From: Patescibacteria group bacterium
Lineage (GTDB): Bacteria; Patescibacteriota; Patescibacteriia; Patescibacteriales; UBA12465
Reading direction: 5' to 3'
DNA length: 32,740 nucleotides
Assembly: GCA_028705215.1 (NCBI GenBank)
Contig: JAQWDY010000001.1
Location: 96,785 to 129,524, forward strand
Part shown: piece by piece, positions 27,566 through 32,740 of the stretch
Position numbering within the stretch: the stretch's first letter is position 1
Layout: each line of letters begins with the position of its first letter
Program-made: the position numbers and the translations under genes
Notes under the pieces: model-generated
Seen by the model: the letters and a program-made list of their open reading frames with translations, nothing else
What the model was told of the DNA's origin: nothing
Database searches by the model: none

Positions 27566-28033
27566 CTAGTTTTTTTTGGATAATTTAAGAAGATAGAGAA
27601 AGGCACCAAGACTAATCATTACATCAGCTAAGTTTAAAATTGAGAAGTCTTTAATATTGAGATAATCGATTACATATTTGAGTTGAAAGCGGTCAATTAA
27701 ATTGGAAAGGGCGCCTAAAATAATTAAAAGCAGAGAAAGAAGACTTAGATGATTTAAGTCCCTTTTTTTTATTAAAAGAATAAGCCAAGTGATAAGACCA
27801 ATGATAATAAGAAGGGTTAGCGGTAGGGTGATGTAAATAGAAAGTGGCAAAGAAAAGGCAATGTTGTGATTTGCTGCAAATTTAAAACTAAGTAAATTTT
27901 TAACAATAACCCACTCTCCATCAAAACTTATAGCTATTTTTTTAAAACAGCGATCAAGAATAAAAAATATAGCTATTATAAAAATAATAGCTATATTGTT
28001 TAATTTTATTTTATTTATTTTAATTTTATTCAT
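27566..28033 (-). CDS. lspA: Lipoprotein signal peptidase (signal peptidase II)
   Basis: LspA cleaves the signal peptide of lipoproteins after Lgt has modified the cysteine. The ATG at 28033 is chosen, giving 155 residues (the frame is open nine codons further, deep inside the upstream gene). There are four membrane helices. 'FILDRCFKK' near residue 25 and 'GALSNLIDRF' and 'ILNLADVMISLG' carry the catalytic pair D114 and D137. The usual 'N-x-G-x-A-F' segment reads 'NHNIAF' (55-60), with Asn in place of Gly. It overlaps the DksA-like gene by 8 bases and is co-transcribed with it. Confidence 0.9.
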   Translation of the reverse strand: MNKIKINKIKLNNIAIIFIIAIFFILDRCFKKIAISFDGEWVIVKNLLSFKFAANHNIAFSLPLSIYITLPLTLLIIIGLITWLILLIKKRDLNHLSLLSLLLIILGALSNLIDRFQLKYVIDYLNIKDFSILNLADVMISLGAFLYLLKLSKKN

Positions 28034-28439
28034 TTTCCTGAAGTTCGGTTTTGCATGCAATGCAGGCGCCGGCTGTGGGTCTAGCTATTAAACGTTTTTC
28101 TCCAATTGGTTTTTTACAATATTTACAAATGCCATAAGTATTGTTTTCAATTCTTTGTAAGGCGCTTTCAACGTCACTTAAGCTTTTCTCTAAAACTTTT
28201 TGTGTAGCCAAGGTTGTAGAGAAATCATTTATTTCCTGTGCGTTTTCATCTGGTTTATCACCATATTCAGGAAAGGCTACCCCTCTTTTATCAGCTTCGC
28301 GACTATCTTTTTTCGAGATTTTCTCTAAATCAGATATAATTTGACTTTTTCGTACTAAAAGATCGTTCTTGATTTTTTCAAGTGCCTCTTTCGTGATAAC
28401 AGTTTCTTTTTTTGCGAAAAAATTTGCTTCCTTTTCCAT
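28026..28439 (-). CDS. DksA/TraR-family zinc-finger protein
   Basis: A 137-residue protein. The C-terminal four-cysteine zinc finger is C105-x2-C108 ('CKYC') and C126-x2-C129 ('CIAC'), with the DksA/TraR context 'YGICKYCKKPIGEKRLIARP' in two pieces. The long N-terminal helices ('LEKIKNDLLVRKSQIISDLE' and 'TLATQKVLEKSLSDVESALQRIE') form the coiled coil that enters the RNA polymerase secondary channel in DksA. In many bacteria it tunes rRNA and stress promoters with ppGpp. The usual coil-tip acidic 'D-x-A-D' is not plain; 'GDKPDENAQ' (60-68) may correspond. It leads the dksA-like/lspA operon and, like the Gre-like protein at 24136, would compete for the same channel. Confidence 0.9.
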   Translation of the reverse strand: MEKEANFFAKKETVITKEALEKIKNDLLVRKSQIISDLEKISKKDSREADKRGVAFPEYGDKPDENAQEINDFSTTLATQKVLEKSLSDVESALQRIENNTYGICKYCKKPIGEKRLIARPTAGACIACKTELQENE

Positions 28440-28487
28440 ATATTTAATAGTAAGTTAAAAAAATCGAACCCCTAAAGTTCTACAAAA

Positions 28488-28516
28488 AGTATAGCTTATA
28501 TTAACACTTTTGACAA
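28488..28516 (-). promoter_or_regulatory. Promoter for the dksA-like/lspA operon
   Basis: On the minus strand TTGTCA (28511-28516), 17 bases, then TATACT (28488-28493). The leader is about 40 bases long. Confidence 0.7.
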
Positions 28517-28539
28517 GTCTCTCTTATTTTTTACAACCT

Positions 28540-28568
28540 TTGACAAGAAAAAAAGATTTTGCTATGAT
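28540..28568 (+). promoter_or_regulatory. Promoter for tRNA-Asp
   Basis: A perfect TTGACA (28540-28545), 17 bases, then TATGAT (28563-28568). A second TTTTGACAAG copy lies exactly 30 bases upstream (28508-28517), overlapping the divergent dksA-like promoter. Confidence 0.8.
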
Positions 28569-28609
28569 TTTTCTGTAATGGCTTGTAAGTTTGCCATTTT
28601 TTCAAACCT

Positions 28610-28683
28610 GGAGCGGTAGTTCAGTTGGTTAGAACGCCTGCCTGTCACGCAGGAGGTCGCGGGTTCGAGTCCCGTCCGTTCCG
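28610..28683 (+). tRNA. tRNA-Asp (anticodon GTC)
   Basis: Acceptor GGAGCGG/CCGTTCC (one wobble), discriminator G. The anticodon arm CCTGC-CTGTCAC-GCAGG gives GTC, and the T arm is GCGGG-TTCGAGT-CCCGT. CCA is not encoded. Confidence 0.95.
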
Positions 28684-28688
28684 CATTA

Positions 28689-28714
28689 AAAAATCACCGT
28701 AAAGAGTGATTTTT
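28689..28714. terminator. Bidirectional intrinsic terminator (tRNA-Asp / membrane gene pair)
   Basis: Stem AAAAATCAC/GTGATTTTT with loop CGTAAAGA and T-runs in both directions. It ends the tRNA and, from the other side, the operon at 28741-29318. Confidence 0.85.
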
Positions 28715-28740
28715 TTATATGCTTTTTATTGTTGAAATAT

Positions 28741-29136
28741 CTATTTAGCAATATCATTGTTTAAGTTTTCGGAAATGCTCCAGAGAGAGTAAAAACGACT
28801 GTAATATTTATGGGTAACAATAGCACTTTTATTATTATCCGATTTAAATAAATAGCCAGACCCCATTTGTTCGGTAAAGTAATATCCTTTATTCTTCATG
28901 AAGCTCTCAATTATGGTAAAGTTGTTATTTTTTGTTATGTATCTATTGCCATCATCATCTACCTGTACCATTTTTTTAGCAGTTAAATTTAACTGAGCAA
29001 CGCCTTTTATTTGTGGCCAAGGATTCCCTTCTTGGAAAACTATAGGCGAATAAAGAAGTGCAAAAACTCCAAATATTAAAATAATAATAGAGATAAGAAA
29101 TATGGATTTTTTATTTTTTGAGTAATGATAAATCAT
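28741..29136 (-). CDS. Single-pass membrane protein of unknown function
   Basis: I do not recognise it. The 131 residues start with a basic stretch and one membrane helix (about 11-30, 'SIFLISIIILIFGVFALLYS'). The outer part of about 100 residues is mixed strand and helix, 'ENGNRYITKN'-like repeats absent, with 'YITKNNNFTIIESFMKNKGYYFTEQMGSGYLFK' (in pieces about 67-100) the most conserved-looking segment and many Tyr and Asn residues. It overlaps the small gene upstream by four bases (ATGA), so translation is coupled. No catalytic motif is visible. Confidence 0.6.
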   Translation of the reverse strand: MIYHYSKNKKSIFLISIIILIFGVFALLYSPIVFQEGNPWPQIKGVAQLNLTAKKMVQVDDDGNRYITKNNNFTIIESFMKNKGYYFTEQMGSGYLFKSDNNKSAIVTHKYYSRFYSLWSISENLNNDIAK

Positions 29137-29318
29137 AATTTCTTCTTCCTCTTTCTTATTATAATAGTAATAGTTGTTAGAATTACAATAAGTCCAAGTC
29201 CCTGCAATCCCGGACTATCATCGTGGCCACCATAAACGATAAAAAATGAACCTAAAAATATTATTAGTATTTTTGGCCCCCAATACAAAATATTATTGAT
29301 AGCATTAGAACTATTCAT
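29133..29318 (-). CDS. Small two-helix membrane protein of unknown function
   Basis: Sixty-one residues: helix 1 'ILYWGPKILIIFLGSFFIVYGG', a short loop 'HDDSPGLQGLG' with an acidic pair, and helix 2 'LIVILTTITIIIRKRKKKL' ending in a basic tail. The 'GG-x-DDSPG-x-Q-x-LGL' loop looks conserved rather than random, and coupling to the downstream gene by an ATGA overlap supports it being real. The stop is TGA. The partner gene downstream is also a membrane protein, so they may form a complex. Confidence 0.6.
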   Translation of the reverse strand: MNSSNAINNILYWGPKILIIFLGSFFIVYGGHDDSPGLQGLGLIVILTTITIIIRKRKKKL

Positions 29319-29460
29319 CTAACTTTATTAAATTTTAAATAAATATAACTTGTAGTTATTTATTGTAGGAAGACTATTGGTTATTTAAGAATATTTTTAA
29401 TATTTAGTTTTTTTGGCGGAGAGGGTGGGGCGTAGTTGGAACGGTTTTGAATAATTAGAA

Positions 29461-30108
29461 CTATTCTTTTGCTATATTTTCTGAAACTCTTATTATTAAA
29501 TCATTAGCCTCCTCTTCATTTATTATAGTTCCAGTTTTATTTCTATTTATTTTATCAAAAAATTTATCAATTCCAGCTAGTTTCAATGCTTCTATTTCTT
29601 TATTTATACCATAACTATCTCCTAGTTTTTCTAGAGTTAAATTAATATCTATAGTGCCACAAAAGAAATCATATAGATCTTTGAAAGAATTAAAATCTTC
29701 TATTTTTAATTCTCCTTTACACTTTTGAAATTCACCTTCAAGTCTTTCGATAAATTCGGGATAGTATTTAACGGCTCTACTCCAACCACGAGAATATGCA
29801 TCCTGCTCTTTTTGTATGTTGAAACTTTGCTCGGGATTAATATTGATAAACTCATCTTGACGTAAATGACCCAGTTCATGTATTATGGCTGCAAATGAAA
29901 AAAATTTATCTCCCTTTGGATACCTTACTTCAAAATTATCACCTTCGATAATACGACCGGAACCTTGAACCTCTAAAGGCCAGTTCAAGACTTTAAAAAA
30001 CTCTTTATTTTCCAAATAGTTCATTAATTCTTCTAATGCTATTATATTTTCAGGCTTTATAGAAAATCTTGGTTTTTCCTGATAAAATTGTTCTTTCATT
30101 TTCTCCAT
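29461..30108 (-). CDS. HELGH zinc metallopeptidase-like protein
   Basis: A 215-residue protein without signal peptide or membrane helix, so cytoplasmic. The zinc site is H77-E-L-G-H81, followed 20 residues later by 'EQDAYSRGW' (101-109), where E101 is the likely third ligand of a gluzincin-type site. The region before it, 'FEVRYPKGDKFFSFAAIIHE', fits the helix that carries HExxH. The C-terminal 90 residues are helical and polar. Similar HELGH/E-x-D-A-x-x-x-G-W proteins occur in mobile and accessory regions, sometimes as regulators that cleave repressors (ImmA type), but no HTH partner lies next to it here. It stands alone with its own promoter. Confidence 0.65.
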   Translation of the reverse strand: MEKMKEQFYQEKPRFSIKPENIIALEELMNYLENKEFFKVLNWPLEVQGSGRIIEGDNFEVRYPKGDKFFSFAAIIHELGHLRQDEFININPEQSFNIQKEQDAYSRGWSRAVKYYPEFIERLEGEFQKCKGELKIEDFNSFKDLYDFFCGTIDINLTLEKLGDSYGINKEIEALKLAGIDKFFDKINRNKTGTIINEEEANDLIIRVSENIAKE

Positions 30109-30127
30109 ACTTGAATATTATACTAAT

Positions 30128-30136
30128 ATTATAACA
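30128..30136 (-). promoter_or_regulatory. Extended -10 promoter for the metallopeptidase gene
   Basis: On the minus strand TGT then TATAAT (30128-30133); TTTATC lies 17 bases further upstream. A second TATAAT lies about 11 bases downstream. Confidence 0.55.
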
Positions 30137-30167
30137 TACCATTTCAAAGCGATAAACTCCCTATCAA

Positions 30168-30192
30168 AAATAGCCCATATTTAGGACTATTT
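30168..30192 (-). terminator. Intrinsic terminator downstream of the gene at 30363
   Basis: Nine-base arms AAATAGCCC/GGACTATTT with one mismatch and loop ATATTTA, followed on the minus strand by a T-run. It resembles the terminator at 3934-3963 in sequence. Confidence 0.7.
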
Positions 30193-30197
30193 ATAAT

Positions 30198-30241
30198 CTG
30201 CGGGCTACCTCGGGCTGGAACCGTGGTTTCGGTAAGCCCAG
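30198..30241. other. GC-rich structured element in the AT-rich spacer
   Basis: About 44 bases that stand out as GC-rich. GGGCT-ACC (30202-30209) pairs with GGT-AGCCC (30231-30239, one bulge). A second CGGGCT at 30211-30216 can pair with the same AGCCC arm, so two folds compete. It lies about 120 bases past the stop at 30363 and just before the terminator at 30168-30192. On the minus strand part of it resembles a tRNA T arm, but no complete tRNA can be drawn. It may be a small RNA or a 3' UTR element. Confidence 0.4.
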
Positions 30242-30362
30242 TAAGGCTTTTCGGTGATATTTAAAGTATTCAATAAATAAGATCCTCGCGCACTATGGTT
30301 TTTCTTAAAAAGTGACAAAAGTAACACGAGTATTAAATATATAGTTACAGTTAGATGTAATC

Positions 30363-30911
30363 TTATTCGTCAGCAATAAATTCCAATATTTCTCTGGTTG
30401 TCCTAATTTGCTTACCATTAGGTAGTTTTATAGTTGTTTCTATTTTTTCTGTTACCTCCTCTGGCGCTTGTTGATTATCCTCTACCCTTATTTCTCCAGT
30501 TGTACCATCAATTACTATATGGACCTTACTGCCAGAACCATCTCTTTTACCAACCAAAACATGCTGATCCTCACCCTGTATTCTTGATTCAATAAAGAAC
30601 TGATCGTCACCAATTCTTTTTTTAATAGTTTTTTCTGCTAAATATTGCTGGAAAATATCAATATATTTCTCTATTTTTTGCCAGGCATTATCAACCGGAA
30701 AGCCTGCTGAATTAGACCACCAAGAATCTGGTTTTGCGTTTGAAGTAATTTTTCTTAATCTTAAACCTGGTAAAGAGCTTACATCTAAAACTGAATTTAA
30801 ATATTCAAGGATAGTGTCACGAATTTTTACAGCTTCACTAGTTAATAATAAATTCTCTCTTAAGGCAGTTTCATTGCTCCAAATTAATTTTGATATTTCT
30901 TTGTCATTCAT
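30363..30911 (-). CDS. Cytoplasmic protein of unknown function in the nuclease/peptidase operon
   Basis: I do not recognise it. The 182 residues have no signal or membrane helix. The N-terminal half is helical and contains 'KPDSWWSNSAGFPVDNAW' (about 60-77), a Trp-rich stretch that may be a conserved core. The middle is strand-rich, 'FFIESRIQGEDQHVLVGKRD', then 'KVHIVIDGTTGEIRVED'. The end reads 'IKLPNGKQIRTTREILEFI', like a short beta-hairpin plus helix. It starts three bases after the S51 peptidase stop and is the last gene of a three-gene operon with a PD-(D/E)XK nuclease. A structural or specificity role in that operon is possible but not shown. Confidence 0.6.
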   Translation of the reverse strand: MNDKEISKLIWSNETALRENLLLTSEAVKIRDTILEYLNSVLDVSSLPGLRLRKITSNAKPDSWWSNSAGFPVDNAWQKIEKYIDIFQQYLAEKTIKKRIGDDQFFIESRIQGEDQHVLVGKRDGSGSKVHIVIDGTTGEIRVEDNQQAPEEVTEKIETTIKLPNGKQIRTTREILEFIADE

Positions 30912-30914
30912 ACC

Positions 30915-31523
30915 TTATAAGTCTTTGTTTATATAATGAAATACCGAGTTTTTCAAAATAAAAGCTTGATTATCTTCTAATTCAATAATCGGATATCCAG
31001 TTCTTTTTTTAAACTCATCTAACTGCGGTTTTAATTCTTTTCTGTAATGAGGGTAAATTATATAATCAGTTAAACAGAGGCCCTTTAAATCTGTGAGTCC
31101 GATATCATTAGGGTCTTCGTCCCCAGCAATGGCTATATCTGGTCCTGCTAGAATACTGCCAGCACTAACACCAACATACGTGCTATTTTCTTTTTTAGCA
31201 AAATCCAATATAAACCTATAGAGCCCAGTTTTTCTTACTCTATCTAAATAATCAAAAGTATTACCTCCACAAACAAAGATTACGTCATATTCTTTACTAG
31301 CGGTAAATTTTTCATTTCCTAATTTAAAAACATCAATATCCTGAGCCCCCGTATTTTTTATTTCACTTAATGTTTTCTCTAAATAAAAAGCGTCCTGCTC
31401 TGAGTCTTGAATTGAAATAACTAAAAAAGATAAATCTTTAGGCTCTTTTGGCAAAAAGCTTGTTTCGAAATGACGTGAAATATCTATATTTTCTAAACCT
31501 GTTGATGTTAAAAATAGTTTCAT
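30915..31523 (-). CDS. Peptidase S51 family protein (dipeptidase E-like)
   Basis: A 202-residue protein with the class I glutamine-amidotransferase-like fold of family S51. 'VIFVCGGNTF' (81-90) and 'GVSAGSILAGPDI' (118-130) hold the nucleophile S120, the same elbow as in PepE and cyanophycinase. H159 in 'IYPHY' is the likely catalytic His, with an Asp near 135-137 as third member. PepE cleaves N-terminal Asp-X dipeptides; other members act on cyanophycin or modified peptides. No signal peptide is present, so it acts in the cytoplasm. It sits between the nuclease-like and unknown genes with gaps of 10 and 3 bases, which is unusual company for a housekeeping peptidase. Confidence 0.85.
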   Translation of the reverse strand: MKLFLTSTGLENIDISRHFETSFLPKEPKDLSFLVISIQDSEQDAFYLEKTLSEIKNTGAQDIDVFKLGNEKFTASKEYDVIFVCGGNTFDYLDRVRKTGLYRFILDFAKKENSTYVGVSAGSILAGPDIAIAGDEDPNDIGLTDLKGLCLTDYIIYPHYRKELKPQLDEFKKRTGYPIIELEDNQAFILKNSVFHYINKDL

Positions 31524-31533
31524 ATTTTAAAAA

Positions 31534-32007
31534 TTAATTATCCTGCTCAAATCTCTTTAATATCTGCAAATAATCATTTTGAATATCACCATTAATTTTA
31601 GGATGATTTAACTTAGCTATTTCTCCATTATTTTTAATAATATTTACTATTTCATCCATATAAAATCCATCCAAAGTGGCAATAAATAGATACGACGGAT
31701 TCCAGGATTGACTCATTCTGTTCGCAGCCTTAAGCGTATATTCCGAGCTTAAAGAACGCTGATATTTAACCTCTATTAATTTTACCTGTCTAGTGTCCCT
31801 ATCAATAACCGCAAAATCAGGGGCCGTCCTTAATGTTTCAATCATCGGGTTGCTTTCATTAAACCCCTGCTGAATCATTTCGGGGATTACTTTTTCATAA
31901 CCAAATTCCAAGACAGTAAAATTGCCCGATTCTCTAAACATCTGTGAAAATATTGTCTCAGCAATTTTACCTTTAACCAGTTGTCTGGTGAAGTTGATGT
32001 TGCTCAT
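31534..32007 (-). CDS. PD-(D/E)XK nuclease-like protein
   Basis: A 157-residue protein with the core of the PD-(D/E)XK restriction-endonuclease-like fold. E17 lies in the first helix ('VKGKIAETIF'), P63-D64 in 'TAPDFAVID', and E79-V-K81 in 'VKLIEVKYQ'. The spacing D64-x14-E79-x-K81 and the helix after it ('TLKAANRMSQ') match the fold. All metal-binding residues are present, so it could be active. The domain covers nearly the whole protein and there is no obvious DNA-recognition domain. It leads a three-gene operon and lies 72 bases downstream of an IS-cut gene. A defence, repair or mobile-element role is plausible. A non-nuclease PD-(D/E)XK protein is the main alternative. Confidence 0.75.
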   Translation of the reverse strand: MSNINFTRQLVKGKIAETIFSQMFRESGNFTVLEFGYEKVIPEMIQQGFNESNPMIETLRTAPDFAVIDRDTRQVKLIEVKYQRSLSSEYTLKAANRMSQSWNPSYLFIATLDGFYMDEIVNIIKNNGEIAKLNHPKINGDIQNDYLQILKRFEQDN

Positions 32008-32079
32008 ATTATGTTAATTTAATTATCAAAAAATAAGATTACTATAGTTTATTTAAATATGTTTATAAAATTATTTTCT

Positions 32080-32643
32080 TTATCCTAAATAATAATAGTC
32101 TAAATAATAATAGTCGTTTTCTAATTCTGGCATCGCCACATCATCCTCGTAAACTTCCTGAATTTCTTCATTTTGATTGACTTCAACGCCGTCCTCATAT
32201 TCCTCATAATCAACAGGACTCTTCCAGCCCTCCTCGTCTCGTTCACTTTCATAACGCAAATTCTGCATGTCTTTTTTTACTGACTCCGGCAACATATCTT
32301 CGCAATTATAACCAAGCTCTGGCAAGTAATAAGCAAGTGCGCTTAAGTTATCATAAGAAACTAATTTTTCTGCTATTTTATTCTTTATGTTTATCTTCTT
32401 TATATTAATCTTTTCTAGTTTTTCAATATTATCAAAAGAAATTAAATTAGAATGCGAATAAGCAATAAAATTAATAATGTCGTCTAAATAGCCATTAAAA
32501 GTATCTATATTATTAAGTATAAACTCAAAATTATTGGAATCTGCTAATTTTTTTATAAACTCTTTTGTAAAATCTAGACATGATTCAGGAGTGCTAATAT
32601 AACATGTCACCCAATTGGAAGGTACCCATTTTCTTAGACACAT
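32080..32643 (-). CDS. Acidic protein of unknown function, 5' end probably replaced by an IS element
   Basis: The frame runs from an ATG at 32643, but the first dozen codons lie in what looks like the end of an IS3-type element, so the original start was probably lost. The remaining part is not recognised: helical and Asn/Ile/Lys-rich ('FTKEFIKKLADSNNFEFIL', 'INIKKINIKNKIAEKLVS'), with 'LSALAYYLPELGYNCEDMLP' in the middle. It ends in a strongly acidic tail with 'EEYEDGVEVNQNEEIQEVYE' and a Tyr-rich end in which YYYLD is repeated. The tail's codons form a perfect 15-bp tandem repeat. It may be a pseudogene remnant or be expressed from inside the IS. Confidence 0.5.
   Translation of the reverse strand: MCLRKWVPSNWVTCYISTPESCLDFTKEFIKKLADSNNFEFILNNIDTFNGYLDDIINFIAYSHSNLISFDNIEKLEKINIKKINIKNKIAEKLVSYDNLSALAYYLPELGYNCEDMLPESVKKDMQNLRYESERDEEGWKSPVDYEEYEDGVEVNQNEEIQEVYEDDVAMPELENDYYYLDYYYLG
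32085..32114. repeat. Perfect 15-bp tandem repeat at the 3' end of the acidic gene
   Basis: CTAAATAATAATAGT occurs at 32085-32099 and again at 32100-32114. In the minus-strand gene it encodes a duplicated Asp-Tyr-Tyr-Tyr-Leu unit just before the stop. Confidence 0.85.
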
Positions 32644-32740
32644 TGTCCACGGGTCAATTGATATTGCCGACTGTACATTACAGGCGGCATTTTTAATTTA
32701 GTATGTATTCTGGTGTTGTTGTAGACATGGATAGTCCTGT
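32605..32740 (-). mobile_element. IS3-like insertion sequence, end cut by window
   Basis: The sequence from about 32605 or 32616 ('GGTACCCATTTTCTTAGACAC' region) to the right edge looks like the terminal part of an IS3-family element. A transposase C-terminus ends at 32693, and the gap to the presumed element end is the usual length of less than 100 bases. The exact inverted repeat cannot be fixed because the other end is outside the window. Confidence 0.5.
32693..32740 (-). CDS. IS3-family transposase, C-terminal fragment
   Basis: Only the last 15 codons are in the window: 'TGLSMSTTTPEYILN' then TAA. The 'GL-x-M-x-T-x-x-x-P-x-E-Y-x-L' end is how the integrase-core domain of many IS3-type transposases ends. 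The rest lies to the right of the window. Only a short fragment supports this, so the family is tentative. Confidence 0.5.
   Translation of the reverse strand, partial: TGLSMSTTTPEYILN

Noticed and set aside
28508-28545. Two TTTTGACAAG/TTTGACAAG copies 30 bases apart as tandem tRNA-Asp promoters
   Set aside because: Only the second copy has a -10 at the right distance. The first is better read as the -35 of the divergent dksA-like promoter.
30202-30239. A tRNA gene on the minus strand
   Set aside because: A T-arm-like piece is present, but there is no matching 5' acceptor strand, D arm or anticodon arm.

Overview
The window looks like part of the chromosome of a Candidatus Patescibacteria (CPR) bacterium, most likely of the Parcubacteria type. 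The basis is the AT-rich, tightly packed DNA, many small secreted or membrane proteins of unknown function, a tandem array of VirB2/TrbC-like pilin genes, a single-copy set of reduced housekeeping genes, and few Shine-Dalgarno sites. Several clear genes end in TGA (835-837, 29133-29135), so the standard bacterial code is used; this argues against the TGA-recoded Gracilibacteria and Absconditabacteria. No taxonomic marker was searched, so the placement is inference.

Layout. 1-3928 (+): an envelope/glycan block with a GT-B-like protein cut by the left edge, a DMT exporter, a membrane-anchored clan GH-A-like hydrolase, a GT2 glycosyltransferase and a DoxX-like protein. 3934-6265 (-): tRNA-Gly(TCC), an MFS transporter overlapping lgt, and tRNA-Leu(TAG). 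6271-8764 (+): ppsA. 8790-10376: two divergent genes for surface proteins, a 3D-domain protein and a secreted coiled-coil protein. 10400-13101 (-): six VirB2-like pilin genes in one run. 13090-15507 (+): a GT-C-like membrane protein and a DPM/ALG5-like GT2. 15511-19081 (-): a small membrane protein, a methyltransferase, a RodZ-like protein, a seventh pilin-like gene and a solute-binding lipoprotein. 19134-22453 (-): an smc that seems to lack its hinge. 22529-23830 (+): a CMP kinase-like gene, rplS, tRNA-Leu(GAG) and tRNA-Val(TAC). 24040-25565: a Gre-factor-like gene behind a palindrome, plus two orphan genes. 26012-28516: an sdpR-sdpI pair, tsaE, and dksA-like plus lspA. 28540-28714: tRNA-Asp(GTC). 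28741-32740 (-): an accessory stretch with small membrane proteins, a HELGH metallopeptidase, and an operon of PD-(D/E)XK nuclease, S51 peptidase and an unknown gene. It ends in a gene cut by an IS3-like element that runs off the right edge.

How the genes fit together. Lgt and LspA supply the two lipoprotein maturation enzymes, and the solute-binding protein at 17669-19048 is a candidate client. The glycosyltransferases, exporter and GT-C-like proteins fit surface glycan building. The pilin array, the 3D-domain protein and the RodZ-like protein concern the cell surface and shape. No VirB4/VirD4-type ATPase is present here, so the machine that would assemble the pilins must lie elsewhere.

Regulation is unusually readable. 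Many promoters have a -35 and -10 separated by exactly 17 bp. Several start codons sit about where transcription should begin, which suggests leaderless mRNAs. Most transcription units end in clear hairpin terminators, many of them working in both directions. The best candidates for undescribed biology are the pilin array with its switch-like hairpin spacer, the hinge-lacking SMC, the attenuator-like leader of the 3D-domain gene, and the nuclease/peptidase/unknown operon next to the IS element.
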